A stretch of DNA of 64,000 nt from Bacillota bacterium (lineage in GTDB: Bacteria > Bacillota > Bacilli > Paenibacillales > NBRC-103111). This document shows, piece after piece, positions 18,003 through 26,315 of this stretch. The DNA is taken from positions 17,575-81,574 of the forward strand of contig JAEWMH010000190.1 in NCBI GenBank assembly GCA_023393235.1, in the 5' to 3' direction. Below the pieces are notes generated by a model. That model searched no databases, was not told the origin of the DNA, and was given only the letters and a program-made list of their open reading frames with translations. Position numbers and translations under genes: made by a program. How positions within the stretch are numbered: position 1 is the first letter of the stretch; each line of letters opens with the position of its first letter.

Positions 18003-18036
18003 AAAAAACACCCGCCGGTCAGTTCCCGGAGGGTGT
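18003..18036 (-). terminator. Intrinsic terminator of the lipoprotein gene
   Basis: On the minus strand ACACCC...GGGTGT (18036-18031 with 18013-18008), with an inner CCGG pair, is followed by TTTTT. It lies 7 bp after the stop of the 18723-18043 gene. Confidence 0.85.
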
Positions 18037-18042
18037 GCAGTC

Positions 18043-18723
18043 TTATTTGACCTTATATTCATACTTTTCTTTTCCCAGCGTGATGATCAGCACCACGGAT
18101 TTATCATCAGTAGAAGCCTCTTTGGGAAGTTCGGCAAGGTAATGCAGCGTGCCGGTCTTAAGGGGTTCGATACTGGTGATATTCGTGTAGGTAAAATTCG
18201 AACCGCCCCCCTCTTCAATGGTTGAAAAGCTCTTGTAATCATATTTATCCGCATATTTAACGGCTACCGATGCAAACTCATCCGAACCAACGGCAGAGCT
18301 CTTCAAGTTCTTAATGCTGATAACGGTATCCAAGTATATATTAGCTGTGTCCTTCACCTCATAGTAGGTATAGAAGGATGCAGGCTTGGGGGGCACCACC
18401 TTGGCGGTAAAATCAGTTTTGACTATCGTGATCTCAGCATAGTCATTAATCGTCAAAGGTGCACCGGCTTCAAGGGTTTTCGCCTTCGGGGCAGCAGCAG
18501 ATGGACTCGGCTTGGCGGCTGCTCCCCCGGATACTCCGGCACTTCCTTCCTTTCCGCTGGCAGACAGCTGCTCCTTTAATTGTTTGTTCTCCGCGGTAAG
18601 CTGCTCCACAAGCGCTTTGGTTTTCGCCAATTCATCCGAATCCGAGGCTGTGCCGGAACAGCCTGCGGCAATGGATGCCGTAATGGCGATTGCACCAAAC
18701 ATCTTTACATACTTGCTCATCAT
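18043..18723 (-). CDS. Lipoprotein with coiled-coil segment, function unknown
   Basis: 226 residues. The signal peptide ends in the lipobox IAAGC (Cys near residue 22), so it should be lipid-anchored outside the membrane. A short coiled coil follows (LAKTKALVEQLTAENKQLKEQL), then an Ala/Pro/Ser-rich linker, then a beta-rich C-terminal domain (~80-226) resembling the DUF4352/immunoprotection type with TYYEVKDTANIYLDTVISIKN. No enzyme motif is seen. It has its own terminator and a second lipoprotein gene lies upstream in the same direction. Confidence 0.75.
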   Translation of the reverse strand: MMSKYVKMFGAIAITASIAAGCSGTASDSDELAKTKALVEQLTAENKQLKEQLSASGKEGSAGVSGGAAAKPSPSAAAPKAKTLEAGAPLTINDYAEITIVKTDFTAKVVPPKPASFYTYYEVKDTANIYLDTVISIKNLKSSAVGSDEFASVAVKYADKYDYKSFSTIEEGGGSNFTYTNITSIEPLKTGTLHYLAELPKEASTDDKSVVLIITLGKEKYEYKVK

Positions 18724-18852
18724 AACACTCTCCAGTTTTTCCAGATGCTCTTAAATTTCATAACACATCATATCAAAGGGAAGCATATTATGGAAGCCGT
18801 TCATAGATTTATCATATTCTCTGTTACCTGGTTGGCCCCACACCCTCTTTCA

Positions 18853-19518
18853 TCACGGCCCACCTCCAGCCTCCACCGTGGAAAGCATCACCTGGGCAGG
18901 CTGGGCAAACTGTGCTGAAGCTTCTCCCTTCGGATTGTGGAGACGGAATAAAAAGGGGTCCCCGTTCTCCGATTTCCACACCATGTAATCCCATACACCT
19001 TCCATCGCAGAAACCTGCAGATACAGCTCCGCAAATCTCAGCGGATGCTCCACCAGCTCCCCGGTATACTCCTTGGTCTCCCCGAATTTAGCCAATTCCT
19101 CCTGCCCCTGCTTGCGGAGTGCATCCACCGAAAAGCCTGCGGGCAGCGGCTCGATTATGGCGTAATAATCCGGAGCCGCTGCAAGCGAAAGCCTTCCTTT
19201 CGCCGCGTCGTAGGTAAAACCGTCGAACATGTAGAAGGAGTATCCGGGGCCTTGCTGCAGTTTCGCCTCTTTCTTTTGATATCCCTCCGGTGTCATCACC
19301 TCGATGGAACGGGCAGCAGGCCGTGCTCCCGCAGCCGGGCTTGGCGAAGCACTGATAGCGGGCGTGCCGGAGGAGCCAGACACAGTGGGAGCAGGCGTAT
19401 TGACTGCGGAGGCCACGGGAGAAACACCCGGAGCTGCAGAATCTCCCGAGCAAGCTGCAAGCCATAGTGACAAGGACAGAACGGTTCCGGTTAGAAGGGA
19501 TGAGCGCCCATGTTTCAT
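18853..19518 (-). CDS. Lipoprotein, function unknown
   Basis: 221 residues starting at the ATG at 19518. An upstream in-frame GTG at 19527 overlaps the AGGAGGT ribosome site and is unlikely. The signal peptide ends in LAAC. A Ser/Pro/Ala/Thr-rich linker leads to a domain of ~150 residues with IEVMTPEGYQKKEAKLQQGPGYSFYMFDGFTYD, presumably a surface or cell-wall domain. No catalytic motif is recognisable. Confidence 0.72.
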   Translation of the reverse strand: MKHGRSSLLTGTVLSLSLWLAACSGDSAAPGVSPVASAVNTPAPTVSGSSGTPAISASPSPAAGARPAARSIEVMTPEGYQKKEAKLQQGPGYSFYMFDGFTYDAAKGRLSLAAAPDYYAIIEPLPAGFSVDALRKQGQEELAKFGETKEYTGELVEHPLRFAELYLQVSAMEGVWDYMVWKSENGDPFLFRLHNPKGEASAQFAQPAQVMLSTVEAGGGP

Positions 19519-19660
19519 GTGATGCACCTCCTGTTGAAGATAACATTGAAGTAACCGTTATCGGAGGGGGCTAATCATTCGCATCTGAAGCGGAATATTT
19601 ATACAATGAAGGCACACGCTATAGGGAGCAAAAAATTTGTTGCAAAAGGTGGGATGATCC

Positions 19661-21136
19661 GTGTCAGAGCATGAAGAAAGAGTGGAAGCCGGATGGAAGC
19701 TGGACAACAGCTATTCCCGGCTGCCCCAAACCTTTTTTTCCAAACAAAGCCCGACCGCTGTACCTAATCCGGAGCTGGCGGTGCTGAATGAGCCGCTTGC
19801 TGTTGAGCTGGGACTGAAGGTCCGTGAACTGCGGGCGGAGAACGGAGTGGCGGTGCTTGCCGGGAACCGGATCCCTGAGGGAGCCGTGCCCCTCGCCCAA
19901 GCATATGCGGGACATCAATTCGGGTATTTTACCATGCTGGGAGACGGAAGGGCCTTGCTGCTTGGCGAGCAGATCGCTCCCTCCGGGAAGCGGATGGATA
20001 TCCAGCTCAAGGGCTCCGGCAGAACCCCCTATTCCCGCCGCGGTGACGGCCGGGCCGCCCTTGGCCCCATGCTCCGGGAGTATATCATCAGCGAGGCCAT
20101 GTATGCCTTAGGCATTCCGACAACACGCAGTCTTGCCGTGGTGGCCACCGGCGAGCCGGTTATCCGTGAGACGGTGCTGTCCGGTGCCGTTCTGACCCGG
20201 GTAGCGGCCAGCCATTTGCGGGTGGGCACCTTCCAATACGCAGCCAGCCGCGGGAACCCCGAGGAGCTTCGGGCTCTGGCGGACTATGCTCTGGAGCGGC
20301 ATTTTCCAGAGGTGAAAGCAGAAGGAAAAGAACGGTATCTTGCCCTGCTCCATGAGGTGATCAAGCGGCAGGCGGGTCTAATTGCCCAATGGCAGCTTGT
20401 CGGATTCATTCACGGAGTAATGAATACGGACAACATGGCCATAAGCGGAGAAACCATTGATTACGGCCCCTGCGCTTTTATGGATACTTACAATCCCGCT
20501 ACTGTATTCAGCTCTATCGACACCTATGGGCGGTATGCTTACGGCAACCAGCCGGACATCGGAGCCTGGAATTTGTCGCGGTTGGCTGAAGCTCTGCTGC
20601 CGCTTCTGCATGACGAGGAGGAGCAGGCAGTGAAGCTGGCGGAGAATGCGATTCAGGAATATAACGAACTGTATCACGCGAACTGGCTTACAGGCATGCG
20701 GGCCAAACTGGGGTTGTCGGGCGGGGAACCGGAGGACGAGGCCTTGATCCGGGATCTGCTTCAATGGATGGAGAAAAACCGCGCGGACTTTACCAATACC
20801 TTCCGGGCCCTCACCTTGGGCTTAACAGAGGATTCAAGTCTTGTCCAAAGTCCCGAATTTGTCCGGTGGCAGGAGCGCTGGCAGGCCAGACTGGGCAGAC
20901 AGCAAAGTACGGAGGATGAAGTACGCCAGCTGATGCGCAGCAGCAATCCGTCGGTGATTCCGCGGAACCACCGGGTTGAGGCTGCATTGGAGGCGGCGCA
21001 GCATGGGGACTACAGTGTGATGGAGCGGCTGCTTGCCGTGCTTGCCACCCCCTACGCGTATACGCCGGAGCAGGAGGACTATACCGCACCTCCCGAGCCT
21101 TCGGCCTGTGCCTATCAGACCTTCTGCGGTACTTGA
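19661..21136 (+). CDS. selO: Protein adenylyltransferase SelO (YdiU/UPF0061)
   Basis: 491 residues from GTG 19661, the normal bacterial SelO length. Family hallmarks are FGYFTMLGDGRALLLGE, QLKGSGRTPYSRRGDGRAALGPMLREY, HLRVGTFQYAASR, FIHGVMNTDNMAISGETIDYGPCAFMD and DIGAWNLSRLAEAL. SelO is a pseudokinase-fold enzyme that transfers AMP from ATP to Ser/Thr/Tyr of target proteins and is linked to oxidative stress responses. The C-terminus ends YQTFCGT; eukaryotic SelO has a selenocysteine near this point, and here the position is cysteine. The gene stands alone. Confidence 0.95.
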   Translation: MSEHEERVEAGWKLDNSYSRLPQTFFSKQSPTAVPNPELAVLNEPLAVELGLKVRELRAENGVAVLAGNRIPEGAVPLAQAYAGHQFGYFTMLGDGRALLLGEQIAPSGKRMDIQLKGSGRTPYSRRGDGRAALGPMLREYIISEAMYALGIPTTRSLAVVATGEPVIRETVLSGAVLTRVAASHLRVGTFQYAASRGNPEELRALADYALERHFPEVKAEGKERYLALLHEVIKRQAGLIAQWQLVGFIHGVMNTDNMAISGETIDYGPCAFMDTYNPATVFSSIDTYGRYAYGNQPDIGAWNLSRLAEALLPLLHDEEEQAVKLAENAIQEYNELYHANWLTGMRAKLGLSGGEPEDEALIRDLLQWMEKNRADFTNTFRALTLGLTEDSSLVQSPEFVRWQERWQARLGRQQSTEDEVRQLMRSSNPSVIPRNHRVEAALEAAQHGDYSVMERLLAVLATPYAYTPEQEDYTAPPEPSACAYQTFCGT

Positions 21137-21178
21137 AGCAGGCAGGATCACGAAACAAAATACACAAGATTTGCATAA

Positions 21179-21240
21179 AAAAACCGTCTTTTCGTAAATG
21201 GTGGTGGGAGCTTCCATTCTACAGAAAAAGGCGGTTTTCA
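21179..21240. terminator. Long imperfect inverted repeat, probable bidirectional terminator
   Basis: AAAACCGTCTTTT near 21182 pairs with AAAAAGGCGGTTTT ending near 21239, and the stem continues inward with ATGG/CCAT. A runs on one side and T runs on the other allow use in both directions, between selO and the converging lipoprotein gene. Confidence 0.6.
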
Positions 21241-21306
21241 TTTACACATAATGGAATTTAACTCACAAGGAATAGCGGAAACAAGCAAAAACATGGTTAA
21301 GAATGT

Positions 21307-21990
21307 TTACTGGTTGAGTAATCCCTTTTCTGTTTCAGGATTTACTTTGATCAGTGGTTGTTTATTAGTCTCTGTAACCGCTTTTTTAATGGAGTCAAGT
21401 TTAACTTCTTTTGTAGGCTTATCAATAAATAAATCCTGCTGTGAATTTTTGTTTTGATTATCTCCGTTTTTATTTGTGTTTAGACCAACTTCAGAGGTGT
21501 TTAATTGGATAAGCCCCTGCTTTGGATTAATGACTGCATATGGCACGTTTGCCTTATATTTATCAAAAGCTCTTAAGAAAAGTATGTATTCCCCTTTTTC
21601 TTTAACAAACTCGACTCCATCAGTAATGTATTGGGTTCCTTCGTAAAGTCCACCTTCCTGTTTGATCTCAATGGTATCACCAGCCTTTACGTTACCTTTA
21701 AGTACTTCAGTAACTTTAACATCAGATAATGTGGCAATTTCGTAAAGTGGTGGTTGGTTATCACTTAAACTCATATTTCTTTTTACCGGATTTTTCACCT
21801 GTTCTACTACACCGACAACAATAAGATCAGAGTATAGTGCCAATTCCTCAATACTCTTAAAAGAATGCCAATCTGCGTGTGACTCAACAATAGGAACTTT
21901 ATTTCCTGTTTTGGCTCCGCATGCTGCGATGGAAAACATCGAAATTATAATGATGATTGTTGTCATTATTTTAATATGAGAGCTCGTCAC
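21307..21990 (-). CDS. AT-rich lipoprotein of unknown function
   Basis: 227 residues. The signal peptide ends in SIAAC, a lipobox. The mature protein has a beta-rich core (LALYSDLIVVGVVEQVKN, ATLSDVKVTEVLKGNVKAGDTIEIKQEGG, KGEYILFLRAF), resembling small OB-like domains found in secreted Firmicutes proteins, then an Asn-rich linker and a C-terminal KPTKEVKLDSIKKAV helix. Base composition is clearly more AT-rich than the neighbouring genes. It follows the protease gene on the same strand, 40 bp after its stop, so they form an AT-rich two-gene unit. Confidence 0.7.
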   Translation of the reverse strand: MTSSHIKIMTTIIIIISMFSIAACGAKTGNKVPIVESHADWHSFKSIEELALYSDLIVVGVVEQVKNPVKRNMSLSDNQPPLYEIATLSDVKVTEVLKGNVKAGDTIEIKQEGGLYEGTQYITDGVEFVKEKGEYILFLRAFDKYKANVPYAVINPKQGLIQLNTSEVGLNTNKNGDNQNKNSQQDLFIDKPTKEVKLDSIKKAVTETNKQPLIKVNPETEKGLLNQ

Positions 21991-22030
21991 ATGCTTTCAT
22001 CCCTTCTAATTATAATTTTAATTAATATGC

Positions 22031-22606
22031 TTATTTCCAGTAGCTGTTGACTCCTTGTATATCCCCTGACTGAGGGGTATAAATTTCACTCCGATCTCGA
22101 TTATGGTTCATCAGTTCCTTGCTAGTGTTATCAAGATCACCAAGATGCAAGGCATGTCCAAGTTCATGTGCTAAGGTACTTCTCAGATAATTTGTAGTAT
22201 CTTCACCTCTGCTTTGTGCAATAATTATTGCATTGCCATTTACAGCAATGCTAAATTTTTTTGCAGAACCATAGCCGTCGTCTTCCAATTTATAATACAT
22301 CCCATACCATGATGCATCGTAGTTCCCACCATATATTTCGTTATTCGAATTACTAGACAAACTTATGAATGCTTTGGTTGGAGTACCATTCCATGAAGGA
22401 ATAACTTGAGCAAGAGCCGTGTTCCAAACATCATTTAAATTATAATTTTTTACTGAGAAAGAAGGACTTATGTAGCCTGATTGAAAAAGTGTAGCAGCTC
22501 TAACTGCTAGTCCACCAGTGCTAGCGAAAATTAAAACCGATGTAGTTATAACCAGTTTTCTACTACCTTTCTTCATGCTTTTTTTGAAAGTCCGGATATC
22601 AACCAT
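22031..22606 (-). CDS. Secreted zincin metalloprotease (matrixin/snapalysin-like)
   Basis: 191 residues. An N-terminal hydrophobic segment (~17-35, ending AVRA) is a signal peptide or anchor. The active site is TLAHELGHALHLGDLD: His, Glu and His of HExxH are all present, and by matrixin spacing the third ligand position is Asp, as in snapalysins, while the usual Gly is His. LMNHNRDR downstream could be the Met-turn. It probably cleaves extracellular protein. It precedes the AT-rich lipoprotein in one unit and differs in base composition from the surrounding chromosome, which suggests transfer. Confidence 0.8.
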   Translation of the reverse strand: MVDIRTFKKSMKKGSRKLVITTSVLIFASTGGLAVRAATLFQSGYISPSFSVKNYNLNDVWNTALAQVIPSWNGTPTKAFISLSSNSNNEIYGGNYDASWYGMYYKLEDDGYGSAKKFSIAVNGNAIIIAQSRGEDTTNYLRSTLAHELGHALHLGDLDNTSKELMNHNRDRSEIYTPQSGDIQGVNSYWK

Positions 22607-22755
22607 TTCCCATTCACTTCCCTTAGATAGAATAATGTGGAATTTATATGAATATATAACTAGATTAAGCGATTAATTTCAATAATATGGCTTAAAATTC
22701 GAAATTTTGTTGAAAAATTCAATATATTTGTCCTTTCAATCGAACCAAGGAGGAT

Positions 22756-22788
22756 AAAAAAATGACCCCTGATAAAAACAGGAGTCAT
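22756..22788 (-). terminator. Intrinsic terminator downstream of the VOC gene
   Basis: On the minus strand ATGACTCCTG...CAGGGGTCAT (22788-22762, one mismatch) is followed by seven T. It lies about 90 bp after the VOC gene stop. The remaining bases between 22607 and 22878 show nothing else I can name. Confidence 0.75.
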
Positions 22789-22878
22789 CTGCTTCTGACT
22801 TAGACCATATGAATTTTGAATTTAAGAATAAATTTAAAGCCATCTGCTTGCCAAATGCAGAATTGGCCACCCTGCCGC

Positions 22879-23298
22879 TTACACTTGCAGCTCCGTATAA
22901 ATCTGAAAGGTCACGCCGAACTTGTCCGTTACATCCCCGAAGCCGGGGCTGAAGGGCTCTTCCTTAAAGGGCATGTTAATGGTTCCGCCTTGCTGCAGGG
23001 CCTCAAAAATCCCCCTGGAATGCTCCACGTCGTTGGTTGTGATACAAATGGTCACCCGTTTTCCCGCTTCAATGCTCCCGCCAAAAGCATCGGAAAGCAT
23101 CAGCTCGGAATCTCCAATCTTTAATTTGGCATGGGCTACAAGCCCTTTAAGGTCGTCGGTGAACGTTTCCGGCATGTCTGGCATATCCCCATAAGTGGCC
23201 AAAGAAAGGACCTCTGCTCCGATAGCCTGCTCATAAAACCGGATTGCTTCTTTCACTTTTCCCTCCAGGGTAATATACGGGGTCAATTTTACAGTCAT
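22879..23298 (-). CDS. VOC-family (glyoxalase/PhnB-like) protein
   Basis: 139 residues. The pattern LTPYITLEGKVKEAIRFYEQAIGAEVLSL at the start, KIGDSELMLSDAFGG in the middle and FGDVTDKFGVTFQIY at the end is that of PhnB-like members of the vicinal-oxygen-chelate superfamily. Members bind small molecules or catalyse isomerisation, dioxygenation or resistance reactions; the specific substrate is not readable. It is downstream of the ECF sigma gene on the same strand (75 bp apart). Confidence 0.85.
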   Translation of the reverse strand: MTVKLTPYITLEGKVKEAIRFYEQAIGAEVLSLATYGDMPDMPETFTDDLKGLVAHAKLKIGDSELMLSDAFGGSIEAGKRVTICITTNDVEHSRGIFEALQQGGTINMPFKEEPFSPGFGDVTDKFGVTFQIYTELQV

Positions 23299-23373
23299 CG
23301 TTAATTCCTCCTTAGGCTTGAATGCCCATCTATTTTCACTATCATGAGTATAGACGAACGGACCTGGAAGAAA

Positions 23374-24357
23374 TCATCGGTGTGCTGCAAAATTTGATGT
23401 GGGGTCTATCGAAGTAGGCAGCCCAAACCGGCCGAATAAGGCCGGATCAATAAAATGATGGAGATGTAGAATCCTGCCATCCTTGATTTCGGGAATATGA
23501 ATGGCCCAGGGGAGCAGTCTTCCATCATCTCCGGCCGGCACATACTGTGCAAATGCGGGACACCCCCCGTTTGCCCGCGCTGGCAGCATTCGGGAGCCGA
23601 GACAGTGGCGGCGTGTGGTCTCATAGAACAAGGCCATATCCGGCCTGCCGTTCACCCACATGACAAAAGGCGGCATGGACAAGCTGCCGTTCTCGTGAAA
23701 TAACGCCAACAGCGAATCAATATCATATTTTTCGAAAGCCTCCACATAACGGGCCAGCAGCTCCTGATCCGCATCATCATCCAGCTCATGCAGAGCTTCT
23801 GACCGGAGCTCCGCCTTCGCTAACGTGGCCCGTGCCCGCTGCAAGGCGCTGTTCACGGCAGCCACGGTCATCCCCATGGCTTCGGCCGTCTGAGTGGCGG
23901 GCCACCGGAAGACCTCTTGCAGAATCAGCACGGCGCGCTGCCGGGGCGGAAGGGTCTGCAGAATTGCAATAAACGATAACCGGATGCATTCTTTATTCAC
24001 CACAATATCTGCGGGATTGCCAACAGAGTCCGGGACAGGCCATACCCAGGAAGCATTGGGTAGCTGTTCCTTAGGCTCCGTAATCTGCGCGGCAGGCTCC
24101 GACAGGTCCATCGGAAGTGCCCGGCGCTTCGTGCTTCTTAGCCGGTCGATGCAGATATTCGTCACAATCCGGTACACCCAGGCTTTGCGCGAGTCCTCCT
24201 GCTGCAGTTGGTCCCAGCTCTGCCAGGCACGGACCATGGTATCCTGCACCGCATCCTCTGCCTCGAAGATGGACCCCATCATCCGGTAGCAATATCCCAC
24301 CAATTCGGGACGCAGTTTCTCCATCCATTCCAATTCCTCATGATGCATCAGGCTCAT
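23374..24357 (-). CDS. ECF sigma factor with C-terminal SnoaL-like domain
   Basis: 327 residues. Region 2 contains AEDAVQDTMVRAWQSWDQL and region 4 contains LPPRQRAVLILQEVFRWPATQTAEAMGMTVAAVNSALQRARATL. Residues ~200-327 are an NTF2/SnoaL-like extension (YVEAFEKYDIDSLLALFHENGSLSMPPFVMWVNGRPDM). Sigma factors of this build (SigJ/TIGR02960 type) carry the extension in place of, or in addition to, a separate anti-sigma factor and it modulates activity. The adjacent VOC gene, transcribed in the same direction, is a plausible regulon member. Confidence 0.88.
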   Translation of the reverse strand: MSLMHHEELEWMEKLRPELVGYCYRMMGSIFEAEDAVQDTMVRAWQSWDQLQQEDSRKAWVYRIVTNICIDRLRSTKRRALPMDLSEPAAQITEPKEQLPNASWVWPVPDSVGNPADIVVNKECIRLSFIAILQTLPPRQRAVLILQEVFRWPATQTAEAMGMTVAAVNSALQRARATLAKAELRSEALHELDDDADQELLARYVEAFEKYDIDSLLALFHENGSLSMPPFVMWVNGRPDMALFYETTRRHCLGSRMLPARANGGCPAFAQYVPAGDDGRLLPWAIHIPEIKDGRILHLHHFIDPALFGRFGLPTSIDPTSNFAAHR

Positions 24358-24378
24358 ACCCGCGCACCTCCTCCCTAC

Positions 24379-24525
24379 CTATTCCACCTTCTTGCAGGGC
24401 AAATAATAGCCGAAGGTGAAGGTGTTTTTGCCGTCTTCTTCAATATTCGCATATTTCTCAAAGGAATAGTATCCCATCGAAATGCAAACAACAGAATTCC
24501 AGTACGGGAAGCCGGGGCTTTTTAT
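24379..24525 (-). pseudogene. Remnant of a gene of unknown family (C-terminal end only)
   Basis: After an in-frame TAA at 24526-24528, the minus strand stays open for 48 codons and ends at a TAG at 24379. The translation has protein-like composition (WNSVVCISMGYYSFEKY, then GKNTFTFGYYLPC, ending KKVE). The only ATG is internal at 24477 and has no ribosome site, so this looks like the tail of a truncated gene. I cannot name the family. Confidence 0.35.
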
Positions 24526-24548
24526 TTAACTGCCACCCTTGACTTCAT

Positions 24549-24833
24549 TCAGTTCTTTTTCTCTGCAGGGCGCCTATATTTCAAAATGAGTGCAAGAATG
24601 ATGACAACTAAAACGAGAGACATGCTATTCGTGATGAGAAAGGCATACCCCACACCTTCCATAGCCAAATGAACCCCATAAACCTCCATAAATCCGATTC
24701 CTGTAAATAACAGCAAAAAGGTATTCCTATTTAAGTCTTCAGCGGATTTCGTTCTTAACATCTGAATGATTTGAGGGATCCACCCGAAGGAAAGAATAAC
24801 CCCGCCAATGAGCTGAAATAAAACAAAGAGCAT
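24549..24833 (-). CDS. SemiSWEET-type PQ-loop membrane protein
   Basis: 94 residues from ATG 24833, chosen because GGAGG lies 8 nt upstream; the longer reading to 25043 runs through the promoter of the divergent gene. Three TM helices are visible, with the PQ-loop signature FGWIPQIIQMLRTKSAEDLN between helices 1 and 2, which is the standard semiSWEET layout. These proteins dimerise to make a small sugar transporter. The substrate is not determined by sequence. Divergent from the small-protein gene at 24972. Confidence 0.85.
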   Translation of the reverse strand: MLFVLFQLIGGVILSFGWIPQIIQMLRTKSAEDLNRNTFLLLFTGIGFMEVYGVHLAMEGVGYAFLITNSMSLVLVVIILALILKYRRPAEKKN

Positions 24834-24971
24834 ACGTATCGCCTCCAATAAGAAATCATATGCTCCGGTAACTCGGCTCGTAACTACCGGCACAGCAATG
24901 GGAACGAACCTGTGACTGGGTATTCGCATAGGATGAAGAGTGTTTATTATGGTTTTACGGAGGTCATACGT

Positions 24972-25283
24972 ATGAGTTTTATCCCTCAGCATCAGGCCGT
25001 ACATCAACAGGTTCTTTATCAAGCAGACCCGAACGTTACACACACCTTAAGATCCATCCGGGATCGTGTACATCACATTTGCAGCACACATGTTAACCGG
25101 TTCGTCCGCATTCAGACATTAGATGGCCATGTTATTGAAGGTGTAATTGTGGGCTGTGACAGCGGTCATATTAATGTAAGAGTTTCAACCCAAGGGGGTC
25201 ATCGGCCTTTTTACGGACCAAGCGACATGGCGATCCTTACATTAGTTCTCTTCGAATTGCTTGTCATCGTTTTGTTATCTTAG
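24972..25283 (+). CDS. Small LSm-like protein, first gene of a spore-type pair
   Basis: 103 residues from ATG 24972, with ACGGAGG upstream. The core VNRFVRIQTLDGHVIEGVIVGCDSGHINVRV has the look of an LSm/SH3-like small beta-barrel found in small Bacillus/Paenibacillus proteins, followed by a proline-containing turn (RPFYGPSD) and a hydrophobic C-terminus MAILTLVLFELLVIVLLS. A second small gene starts 16 bp downstream. A sigma-K-like sequence lies upstream (AC-17-CATA), suggesting expression in the mother cell during sporulation; function unknown. A frameshifted paralogue exists at 26601. Confidence 0.7.
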   Translation: MSFIPQHQAVHQQVLYQADPNVTHTLRSIRDRVHHICSTHVNRFVRIQTLDGHVIEGVIVGCDSGHINVRVSTQGGHRPFYGPSDMAILTLVLFELLVIVLLS

Positions 25284-25298
25284 TGAGGAGAGAAAGCG

Positions 25299-25523
25299 AT
25301 GGCATTTATGCCAGGTTACCAAGGATCTGCCGCACAGCTTCCCCCGCCCCCTTCTTACGCTCCGCCAAAACCTGATGTATCTTATATCGTGGACTGCGTA
25401 CAACAATATACTAATGTTTGGTTATGGAATGGGGACAGCTTCTGGTTTTACCCTATTAGCGTAGAGCAAAGCGGCATTTCAGGCTACCGGTGGATTGGTC
25501 CGCCCATTCCTACCCTATATTAA
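25299..25523 (+). CDS. Small Pro/Trp-rich protein, second gene of the pair
   Basis: 74 residues, start ATG 25299 with GAGGAG upstream. The N-terminus is proline rich (QLPPPPSYAPPKPD) and the C-terminal half is YIVDCVQQYTNVWLWNGDSF followed by WFYP and GYRWIGPP. Proteins of this shape occur in spore-forming Bacillales next to LSm-like small genes; I infer a spore coat or envelope role. It is lost from the second copy of this locus. Confidence 0.65.
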   Translation: MAFMPGYQGSAAQLPPPPSYAPPKPDVSYIVDCVQQYTNVWLWNGDSFWFYPISVEQSGISGYRWIGPPIPTLY

Positions 25524-25527
25524 ACAT

Positions 25528-25565
25528 AAAACGCCTTGTGCTTCGAAAACAAGCCAGGCGTTTTT
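25528..25565 (+). terminator. Intrinsic terminator of the small-protein pair
   Basis: AAAACGCCTtGtGCTT pairs with AAGCcAGGCGTTTTT around a CGAAAAC-type loop. A closely related hairpin ends the duplicated copy at about 26967-27002. Confidence 0.8.
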
Positions 25566-25595
25566 CTATACATAGCTTTCATAGTAGCAGGTCTT

Positions 25596-26203
25596 CTATG
25601 AACCTAAAGCCAACAGGCTTCTCGCGTTTAGGCTATAAATATGCTCTTTTATATGATCGGACAAGTTCAACCGTTCAATTCTCCCAATCTGTTCCTCAAT
25701 GCCGGCATAAGGCGTATCCGTACCAAAAACGATGTGCTCGTAGCCAAAAGCCCCGATGGCCTGCTTGATGTCATTCCCTTGAATCCGCTTGGAGCTGGAG
25801 GTATCAAAGTAGATATTCTTCAGGTTCACACCACTATTGCTGAAGAGGCCGGTGCCGGTTAAATGTCCGATAATAAAAACCGCGTCTGGGTTTTCCTTGA
25901 TGAAACGCAGCAGCTTCAGCACTTCCTTCTTGGAATAAACATGGATGAAAACCGGCAGTTTATGCGAGGTGGCTATATCCACGAGATTCTTAAACTCAAT
26001 ACCGTCAATCCGGACCGGTTCATCATATAAATGCTGTCGGGCTTCTGGGTAAACGGCATATTCGGCGGTGTCTGGAGCGTCTGGATATTCTTGGGACTGG
26101 TGCATAAACCGATTTTTTCAATCCCATATTTCGCGGCCATTTGTTTGAGGGAATCAACGGTGCTGTAATCACCTGCGGCATGGGCGTGGATATCAATGAT
26201 CAT
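25596..26203 (-). pseudogene. Amidohydrolase (TIM-barrel, TatD/amidohydrolase-2 type), frameshifted and internally deleted
   Basis: The 5' part (26203 to ~26030) encodes the metal-site start MIIDIHAHAAGDYSTVDSLK. The 3' part (to 25596) is in another frame and holds the barrel's later motifs: LPVFIHVYSKKE, AVFIIGHL, IYFDTSSS and HIVFGTDTPYAG. The switch happens near 26030-26050, and family members usually have some 60 more residues there, so there is both a frame change and a probable deletion. It cannot make an active enzyme. It lies between the two copies of the duplicated small-protein locus. Confidence 0.75.
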
Positions 26204-26315
26204 ACGAACCCTCCGTTTTCAGGGAGTTTCCTTCATTTTCCTCCTTGGGGCATCCAATTGCAAGCCCTTGTTTACAAAAAATGTGACCGCAGCGAAGGAA
26301 CCCCGGCGCAGTGCG

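Larger units (their letters stand above)
24920..25585 (+). repeat. Duplicated locus, intact copy
   Basis: Sequence from TATTCGCATAGGAT (24921 onwards) through two small genes and a terminator is duplicated at 26548-27023 in the same orientation. This copy keeps both reading frames. Outside these limits the two regions do not match. Confidence 0.8.

Noticed and set aside
21179..21240. Mobile-element terminal repeat after selO
   Set aside because: A single hairpin with A and T runs between converging genes is better explained as a terminator.
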